From contig NZ_JAJTWW010000004.1 of assembly GCF_021729135.1 (NCBI RefSeq), positions 248,001-312,000 on the forward strand: a stretch of 64,000 nt of DNA. The letters run 5' to 3'. Both the position numbers and the translations under genes were made by a program. The DNA is from Brevibacterium daeguense (GTDB lineage Bacteria > Actinomycetota > Actinomycetes > Actinomycetales > Brevibacteriaceae). Each line of letters opens with the position of its first letter. Positions within the stretch are counted from its first letter, which is position 1. Under the pieces are notes generated by a model, which was given only the letters and a program-made list of their open reading frames with translations, was not told where the DNA came from and did not search any database. Positions 58,356-64,000 of the stretch are shown here, piece after piece.

Positions 58356-59510
58356 ATGGCCGGCTCAGACGCTCCCAGCCCACACACTCCCGGCATTCCC
58401 GGTGCCGGCGCACCCGTTCCCGGCACTTCCGATGCCGGCACTTCCGATGCCGGCGCACCCGCTACCGCCGCGGCCACGCTGACCGAACGGCTGGACGCGG
58501 GCCCGGTGATCTGCGCCGAGGGATTCCTCTTCGAGCTCGAGCGCCGGGGCTACCTGTCGGCCGGCGAGTTCGTCCCCGAAGTCGCGCTCGAGCACCCCGA
58601 GGCCCTGCGCGCCCTCCACCTCGACTTCCAGCGCGCGGGGTCCGACATCGTCGAGGCGTTCACCTACAACGGCCATCGCGAGAAGATGCGGGTCATCGGC
58701 AAGGAGGAGCTGCTCGAACCCCTCAACCGGGCCGCTCTCCGGATCGCGCGCGAGGTCGCAGACTCCAATCCCGGTGATCTCGTGGCCGGGAACATCTCCA
58801 ACACCAACATTTGGGATCCCGCCGATCCGCGCAGCCAGGCAGACGTCCGCGCGATGTTCGACGAGATGGTCGGCTGGGCCGTGGAGGAGGGGGCGGACCT
58901 CATCATCGGGGAGACCTTCTACTACGCCGGAGAGGCTCTCGCCGCGCTCGAATCCGCGCAGGCGAGCGGGCTGCCCGTCGTCGTGACCGTGGCCCCGATG
59001 GCGTTCCAGGAGATGGCCGACGGGGTCGGCGTCGTGGAGACCGCCCAGCGGCTCGAGCAGGCCGGCGCGGACGTCGTCGGCATGAACTGCTTCCGCGGCC
59101 CGGCGACGATGATGCCGTTCATCAGGCAGATCCGCGAGGCCGTCGCCTGCTATGTGGCCGCACTGCCCGTCCCCTACCGGACGACGGATGAGGAACCCAC
59201 CTTCTTCAACCTCAGCGATCCTCACGCCCCTGTCCCCTCGCCGCACGGCCGCGCCTTCCCGACGGCGCTCGACCCGCTGGCCGCGAACCGCTACGAGATC
59301 AGGCGATTCGCGGAGGACGCGTACGCTGCCGGGGTCCACTACCTGGGTGTGTGCTGCGGCGCCTCGCCGATGCTCATCCGTGAGGTCGCCGAGGCGGTCG
59401 GCCGGGTGACACCGGCCAGCCGCTACTCCGAGCGGATGGAGAACCACTTCATGTACGGCACCAACGCCCGCCTGGCCCAGCACATCGTGGACCTGGGCGA
59501 CCGCGCCTGA
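58356..59510 (+). CDS. Homocysteine/betaine S-methyltransferase family protein
   Basis: A 384-residue zinc-dependent methyltransferase. The zinc ligands are in GMNCFRGP and GVCCGASP. The barrel starts at LTERLDAGPVICAEGFLFELERRG, preceded by a low-complexity Gly/Ala/Pro/Thr N-terminus with a repeated GTSDA unit. BHMT-type enzymes move a methyl from glycine betaine to homocysteine; MHT types use S-methylmethionine. The donor here is unknown. GGGAGG precedes the ATG by 5 nt. It is 4 kb from the demethylase gene, so a link to betaine catabolism is only a possibility. Confidence 0.85.
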   Translation: MAGSDAPSPHTPGIPGAGAPVPGTSDAGTSDAGAPATAAATLTERLDAGPVICAEGFLFELERRGYLSAGEFVPEVALEHPEALRALHLDFQRAGSDIVEAFTYNGHREKMRVIGKEELLEPLNRAALRIAREVADSNPGDLVAGNISNTNIWDPADPRSQADVRAMFDEMVGWAVEEGADLIIGETFYYAGEALAALESAQASGLPVVVTVAPMAFQEMADGVGVVETAQRLEQAGADVVGMNCFRGPATMMPFIRQIREAVACYVAALPVPYRTTDEEPTFFNLSDPHAPVPSPHGRAFPTALDPLAANRYEIRRFAEDAYAAGVHYLGVCCGASPMLIREVAEAVGRVTPASRYSERMENHFMYGTNARLAQHIVDLGDRA

Positions 59511-59583
59511 ACCGGTTCCCGGGCTCCGAGGCGCCTCGGTCGCCGGGCGGGGCCGCGGCCAAGGCCAGTGCCCCGGGCACGGG

Positions 59584-59624
59584 ACAGCCCCGCCGGGCTG
59601 TCTCTGGACCCCCGGCGGGGCTGT
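59584..59624. terminator. Bidirectional hairpin between convergent genes
   Basis: 14-nt perfect arms (59584-59597 and 59611-59624) with a 13-nt loop, and short T-rich sequence after it. It lies between the methyltransferase stop (59510) and the P1B ATPase stop (59678), so it can serve both. Confidence 0.85.
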
Positions 59625-59677
59625 TCTGGGTGCCGGCGAGAGCCGATCTCCGGATCCCGCGAGTCCCCTGGAGACGA

Positions 59678-61564
59678 TCAGGCGGCGGCCTTCTCCTCCT
59701 TCGCGTTGTCGATGATCGCCTGTCGCTTGGCGTCCCGGACCTTCTCCTCCTTCAGGGTGGGCCGCAGCAGGAGCATCGCGATGCCGATGACCAGCAGCAC
59801 CGAGGCCTCGTGGACGAGCATGCCCAGCGACATCGTCACGCCTCCGAAGAGGACGCCGGCCAGCAGGATGGCGACCGTGAACAGTGCGATGCCGATGTTG
59901 ACCCGCATGGTGCGCACCGTGCGCTGCGCCAGGCCGAGGGCGTGGGGCAGGCGCGGCAGCCGGTCGGCCATGAGCGCGATGTCGGCGGTCTCGATCGCGG
60001 CCGGGGAGCCGGCGGCTCCCATCGCCACGCCGATGTCGGCCTGCGCCAGCGCCGGGGTGTCGTTGACTCCGTCGCCGACCATCGCCACGGTGTGGCCCTG
60101 CGCCTGCAGCTCCTTGACGATCGTGAGCTTGTCCTCGGGCATGAGCTCTGCGCGGACCTCGTCGACACCGAGTTCAGCTGCGACGTTGCGGGCAACCCGT
60201 TCGGCATCGCCGGTGGCCATGATGACCTTGACGCCCCGGTCGTGCAGCGCCTTGATCGCTTCGGGGGCATCGGCGCGAATGGTGTCGGCCACGGCGACGA
60301 TTCCAATCGCCCGGCCGTCGACGCCGACGAACATCGCGGTCCTGCCCTGCTCGTTGAGCTCCAGGATCCGGGTGGGATCCGGGGCGGCACCGGAGCCGTT
60401 GGTGATGAGGTCGGCGGACCCGACGGCCACAACCCGGCCGTCCACCTCGGCGCGGATGCCCTTGCCGGCGACGGGCTCGGCGTGCTCGACCGGGACGACC
60501 CGCAGGCCGCGGTCCTCGGCGCCGCGGATGATCGCCTCGGCCAGGGGGTGCTCGGAAGCGGTTTCCGCACGTGCGGCCAGCGTGAGGATCTCCTCAGGCG
60601 TGTAGGAGTCGTCGATGACGTCGACGTCCGTCAGCTCGGGGCGGCCGTTGGTCAGCGTGCCGGTCTTGTCGACGACCACAGCGTCGACCTTGGCGGAGGT
60701 CTCCAGGTATTCGCCGCCCTGGATGAGGACGCCGTCCTTGGCCGAGCGGCCGATGCCGGCCACGATCGACACCGGGATGGAGATGACCAGGGCGCCGGGG
60801 CAGCCGATGACCAGCAGCGTCAGGGCGAGTTCGACGTCCCAGGCGATCAGGCCGACCGCGAGGGCGGCGAGCATGACGCCGGGGGTGTAGTACTTGGAGA
60901 ACTTCTCCATGAATGTCTGGGTCTTGGCCTTGTCGTCCTGGGCGTCCTCGACCCGGTGGATGATCTTGGCCAGCGTGGAATCGGAGCCGATTCCCACCGC
61001 CTCGATGCGCAGCACACCCGACCGCAGCCAGGTGCCGGCGAACACCTCGGAGCCCTCCGACTTCTCGGCCGGCACGGATTCGCCGGTGATGGTGGCCTCG
61101 TCGACGCCGCCGTTGCCGGTGATCACCCGACCGTCGACGGGCACCTGCTCACCGTTCTTCACGAGCACGACGTCGCCGGGGACGAGTTCCCAGATCTCGA
61201 CGGTCTCCGGCTCGCCGTCGCGCAGCACGGTGGCGGTCTCCGGGGCGGCCTCGACCAGGTCCGACAGCGCCTTGCGGGTCCGGTTGAGGGTGGCCTTCTC
61301 CAGCGCCTTGCCGAGGGCGAAGAGGAAGGTGACGGCGGCGGACTCCCAGTAGTTCTGGATGAACAGGGCGCCGGTGGCGGCCACCACGACCAGCAGGTCG
61401 ATGGAGATCATCTTGATGCGCAGCGCCTGCCACGCGGAGACGGCGATCGGCCAGCCGGCGACGACGGCTGCCGCGATCATGAGGATGTCCCAGCCGGTGA
61501 TGAGGGCGAGCACGATCAGCACGCCCGAGGCGGCGACCACACCCCACGTCTTCCAGGTTTTCAT
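59678..61564 (-). CDS. Heavy-metal P1B ATPase with CPG motif
   Basis: A 628-residue metal-exporting ATPase without an N-terminal metal-binding domain. The actuator motif TGES is at 160-163, the membrane metal site is CPG (255-257) where most relatives have CPC or SPC, the phosphorylated Asp is 299 (DKTGT), and the SEHPLAEAI and GDGVNDTPA motifs follow. Near the end is a HEAS motif in helix 8, similar in place to the HEGG of P1B-4 transporters. Cadmium, zinc, cobalt or iron could be the substrate. GGAAGG lies 6 nt before the ATG. The final 25 residues are Lys/Glu-rich. Confidence 0.9.
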   Translation of the reverse strand: MKTWKTWGVVAASGVLIVLALITGWDILMIAAAVVAGWPIAVSAWQALRIKMISIDLLVVVAATGALFIQNYWESAAVTFLFALGKALEKATLNRTRKALSDLVEAAPETATVLRDGEPETVEIWELVPGDVVLVKNGEQVPVDGRVITGNGGVDEATITGESVPAEKSEGSEVFAGTWLRSGVLRIEAVGIGSDSTLAKIIHRVEDAQDDKAKTQTFMEKFSKYYTPGVMLAALAVGLIAWDVELALTLLVIGCPGALVISIPVSIVAGIGRSAKDGVLIQGGEYLETSAKVDAVVVDKTGTLTNGRPELTDVDVIDDSYTPEEILTLAARAETASEHPLAEAIIRGAEDRGLRVVPVEHAEPVAGKGIRAEVDGRVVAVGSADLITNGSGAAPDPTRILELNEQGRTAMFVGVDGRAIGIVAVADTIRADAPEAIKALHDRGVKVIMATGDAERVARNVAAELGVDEVRAELMPEDKLTIVKELQAQGHTVAMVGDGVNDTPALAQADIGVAMGAAGSPAAIETADIALMADRLPRLPHALGLAQRTVRTMRVNIGIALFTVAILLAGVLFGGVTMSLGMLVHEASVLLVIGIAMLLLRPTLKEEKVRDAKRQAIIDNAKEEKAAA

Positions 61565-61672
61565 GGTGGTTCCTTCCGTTGAAAGCGGTCCCTGTCAGGA
61601 TTACCTCCAAGCTACGGCCCGGCATGGGATTCCACCTTGACGCGGATCAAGTCCTGGAAGACCGCGCGGGAT

Positions 61673-62833
61673 TCACGTCCTCAACCGGGTGCGGCCCACG
61701 AGCCCGCCCGCCAGCAGTCGGTTGAGTCCGGGCAGGTTCATCAGGCGCAGCATGAGGAGCCGTTGCCGCCGACGCGCCTGGGACAGCGGGAGGAACCATT
61801 CGGCGCCTCGCCGGCTCGCTTCCTGACGCGCGGTGACGACGGGCCGCCACTGCCGTTCGTACCGGGCCAGCGCGACCGGCACCGACGGGGCCGAGGCGAG
61901 GTGCCCGGCAAGCAGATGGGCCCCGGCGACCGCCAGCGAGGCGCCCTGTCCGGCCAGGAGAGACACCGCCTGGCAGGAGTCGCCGAGCAGGGCCACATGT
62001 CCGCGGTGCCAGCGGGGCAGTTCCACCTGGGCGACCTGGTCGTAGTAGAGCTCGTCGTTCGGGGGACACTGCTCCAGCGCGTGGGGAATCACCCAGCCCA
62101 GCCCTGCGTACCGGTCCAGGAGCGCCGCTCGCGGATCGTCCGGCAGCGCCTGCTCGGCGCTCGTGTGCGCCGCGAAGGCCGCCACTCGGCCCTCGCGCAG
62201 CCCGTAGAGCCCGATGACGCGGTCCACCGTGTCGGTCATCACGAACCGGGAGCCCAGGGCCGCGTGCACCGCCGGGTCGGAGAAGATGAAGGCCGCGGTG
62301 TGGAGCCCCAGGTAGCGGAGCTGATTCGTGCCGAGCAGCAGGCTGCGGATGCGGGAGTGGATACCGTCGGCGCCGACGAGCAGGTCCACGTGACGGCGTG
62401 AGCCGTCGTCGAGCTCGACCGCAACCCCGTCGCCCTCCTCGGAGAAGCCCGAAACGGTTCGCCCGTAGCGGATATCGGCTCCGCTGCCGACGGCTGCCCG
62501 GAGCGCCCGCTCCAGGTCCGGTCGCATGATGCTGAGCAGTCGCCCGTCGAGCGCCTGCGAGAACTTCGCGTAGCTGAGGCCGGCACGGGTGCGGCCACGG
62601 TGATCCACGTATGCGAGGGCCTTCACGTCGTAGCTCAGCTCGCGGAGGCGGTCGAGGATTCCCATCCGCTCGGCCGCCACGTAGCCGGGCCCGAAGAAGT
62701 CCATCATGTAGCCCTGTTCGCGCGGGCCCGGCGCGCGCTCCACGATGGTGACGTCCCAGCGGTGACGCACCAGCTCGTGGGCCAGGGACAGTCCGGCGAT
62801 GCCGGCCCCGCAGATGACTACGGACCTGGCCAT
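61673..62833 (-). CDS. FAD-dependent aromatic-ring monooxygenase-like protein
   Basis: A 386-residue flavoprotein of the PHBH type. The N-terminal dinucleotide motif is VVICGAGIAGLSLAHEL, the DG fingerprint VGADGIHSRIRS is in the middle, and GDSCQAVSLLAGQGASLAVAGA is the second FAD-binding segment. It probably hydroxylates an aromatic or polyketide-like substrate, unknown from context. An AAGGAGG sequence lies 5 nt before the ATG. A 20-bp tandem repeat is 25-65 bp upstream and may be a control site. Confidence 0.86.
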   Translation of the reverse strand: MARSVVICGAGIAGLSLAHELVRHRWDVTIVERAPGPREQGYMMDFFGPGYVAAERMGILDRLRELSYDVKALAYVDHRGRTRAGLSYAKFSQALDGRLLSIMRPDLERALRAAVGSGADIRYGRTVSGFSEEGDGVAVELDDGSRRHVDLLVGADGIHSRIRSLLLGTNQLRYLGLHTAAFIFSDPAVHAALGSRFVMTDTVDRVIGLYGLREGRVAAFAAHTSAEQALPDDPRAALLDRYAGLGWVIPHALEQCPPNDELYYDQVAQVELPRWHRGHVALLGDSCQAVSLLAGQGASLAVAGAHLLAGHLASAPSVPVALARYERQWRPVVTARQEASRRGAEWFLPLSQARRRQRLLMLRLMNLPGLNRLLAGGLVGRTRLRT

Positions 62834-62857
62834 GCAGCCTCCTTCCTATCCGCAGAA

Positions 62858-62896
62858 CCTGCTGTATCTCCCGTGACCCTGCTGTACTTCCCGTGA
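62858..62896. repeat. Two tandem 19-nt direct repeats upstream of the monooxygenase
   Basis: CCTGCTGTATCTCCCGTGA (62858-62876) and CCTGCTGTACTTCCCGTGA (62878-62896) differ at two positions and have a 20-bp period, fitting two regulator sites on one face of the helix. The monooxygenase starts at 62833 on the minus strand. Confidence 0.55.
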
Positions 62897-62958
62897 CGAT
62901 GTCCCGAACCGGCCACTTTCAGCCACGGGAAGGCGGCGCCCCTCGCGCCTGACGCGGA

Positions 62959-64000
62959 TCACGTATCGAGCATCTGGATGGCTTTCTCGCGCATTTCGAC
63001 CTTGCGGATCTTGCCGGTCACGGTCATCGGAAATTCGTCGACGACGTGGACGTACTTGGGGATCTTGTGGCGCGCGAGTCTGCCGTTGGCGAACTCGTGC
63101 AGCTTCTCGGCGGTCAATTCCGCAGCCCCCGGCTTGAGCCTCACCCACGCCATGAGCTCCTCGCCGTACTTGTCGTCCGGGACTCCGATCACCTGTGCGT
63201 CGACGATGTCGGGGTGGATGTAGAGGAACTCCTCGATCTCGCGCGGGTAGATGTTCTCGCCCCCGCGGATCACCATGTCCTTGATCCGGCCGGTGATCTC
63301 GACGTAGCCGTCAGCATCCATGACCCCGATGTCGCCGGTCTTCATCCATCCATCGACGATCGCCTCTGCGGTCTTGTCCGGCTGCTCCCAATAGCCGAGC
63401 ATCACCGAGTAGCCCTTGGTGCAGAACTCCCCGGCTCTGCCCCGCGGGAGGGTCTCCCCGGTCACCGGATCGACGATCTTGATCTCCAGGTGCGGGCCGA
63501 CCCGGCCGACGGTGCCGACACGGCGGTCGAGTGAATCGTCGGTTCGGGTCTGTGTCGATACCGGGGAGGTCTCGGTCATTCCGTAGCAGATCGACACCTC
63601 CGACATATTCATGCGCTCGATGACCTCGCGCATGGTCGTCGAGGGGCATGGCGAACCGGCCATGATGCCGGTTCGCAGCGTGGCCAGGTCGTAGGAATCG
63701 AAGTCGTCGAGCGCAAGTTCGGCGATGAACATGGTCGGCACGCCGTAGAGGCTCGTGCATTTCTCAGCCTGCACGGCCCGGAGGGTTGCCCGCGGTTCGA
63801 ACGCCTCCGCCGGGATGATCATCGTCGACCCGTGCGAGGTGCACGCGAGGTTGCCCATCACCATGCCGAAGCAGTGATAGAAGGGAACCGGGATGCACAC
63901 GCGATCAGCTTCGGTGTAGTGAATCAGCTCACCGGTGTTGAAGCCGTTGTTGAGGATATTGCGGTGCGAGAGCGTCGCGCCCTTGGGGAAGCCGGTGGTG
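62959..64000 (-). CDS. AMP-binding acyl-CoA ligase, C-terminal two thirds (5' end outside window)
   Basis: This is a fatty or aromatic acyl-CoA synthetase truncated by the window edge; about 347 residues are visible and the frame stays open to the end of the window. It begins inside the P-loop (TTGFPKGATLSHRN). Later features are ICYGMTETSP, the GWMKTGDIGVMDADGY segment, the GRIKDMVIRGGENIYPREIE hinge and the C-terminal TVTGKIRKVEMR catalytic lysine region. The substrate is unknown; the first third is needed for a better guess. It runs in the same direction as the monooxygenase, 125 bp upstream of it. Confidence 0.9.
   Translation of the reverse strand, partial: TTGFPKGATLSHRNILNNGFNTGELIHYTEADRVCIPVPFYHCFGMVMGNLACTSHGSTMIIPAEAFEPRATLRAVQAEKCTSLYGVPTMFIAELALDDFDSYDLATLRTGIMAGSPCPSTTMREVIERMNMSEVSICYGMTETSPVSTQTRTDDSLDRRVGTVGRVGPHLEIKIVDPVTGETLPRGRAGEFCTKGYSVMLGYWEQPDKTAEAIVDGWMKTGDIGVMDADGYVEITGRIKDMVIRGGENIYPREIEEFLYIHPDIVDAQVIGVPDDKYGEELMAWVRLKPGAAELTAEKLHEFANGRLARHKIPKYVHVVDEFPMTVTGKIRKVEMREKAIQMLDT

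Noticed and set aside
59630..61582. 650-codon plus-strand frame opposite the P1B ATPase
   Set aside because: An antisense shadow; composition mirrors the sense codons and no motif is visible.

Overview
The window is about 64 kb of very GC-rich DNA, dense with genes. Most starts have AGGAGG-like ribosome binding sites, many genes overlap by 4 nt (ATGA or GTGA), and several genes appear to be leaderless. This indicates an actinomycete chromosome. A MarR regulator/GGPP synthase/TspO-like block, a trehalose-phosphatase/GH15 fusion and the overall gene mix suggest the Micrococcales, perhaps Brevibacterium or a relative; the genus is inference. No rRNA, tRNA, CRISPR array or intact transposase was seen.

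Layout. 1-4.4 kb: the end of a copper-type P1B ATPase, a small membrane protein, then a lipoprotein/response regulator/histidine kinase trio. 4.5-8.5 kb: a GGPP synthase and MarR regulator facing a TspO-like protein, a glycosyltransferase and a YjdF-like membrane protein. 8.6-15.8 kb: the OtsB-GH15 fusion, small membrane proteins, an acyl-CoA thioesterase, a Rieske lipoprotein coupled to an APH-type kinase, and a TRIC/UPF0126 protein. 15.8-19.9 kb: a dicarboxylate module of SLC13 transporter, LysR regulator and tartrate/D-malate dehydrogenase, carrying two matching LysR-type boxes. 20.4-28.2 kb: AlaA-like aminotransferase, SRPBCC protein, ABC-class ATPase, YbdK-like ligase, nitroreductase, NmrA-like protein and a hypothetical protein. 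28.4-36.0 kb: a two-component system followed by an acyl cassette of AMP-ligase, FabF-like synthase, acyl-CoA dehydrogenase, HAD enzyme and a 56-residue membrane protein. 36.1-40.1 kb: a symporter operon with a small subunit, two GNAT acetyltransferases and an alkyltransferase-like protein.

40.1-47.2 kb looks accessory, with lower GC by eye. It holds a TasA/camelysin-like protein, a SipW-type signal peptidase and an Ig-like secreted protein behind a near-consensus promoter and a 16-bp palindrome, then an acyl-CoA synthetase, hydrolase and AraC regulator block. 47.3-54.2 kb: a DUF2231-Rieske fusion, then an aldo/keto reductase/AcnX/GntR operon facing an N-methylproline-demethylase-like flavoenzyme. 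This second group is a candidate route for a proline-type compound, with a CRP/GlxR-like box and a 14-bp palindrome between the two arms. 54.2-56.6 kb: remains of one ABC exporter on both sides of a lower-GC two-gene insert. 56.9-64 kb: a cold-shock protein, AlkA-type glycosylase, homocysteine methyltransferase, a second P1B ATPase with an unusual CPG motif, an FAD monooxygenase and a truncated acyl-CoA ligase.

Most modules are small regulator-plus-enzyme sets. The best candidates for something little described are the TasA/SipW/Ig-like cluster, the AcnX/demethylase locus and the two-component-linked acyl cassette.
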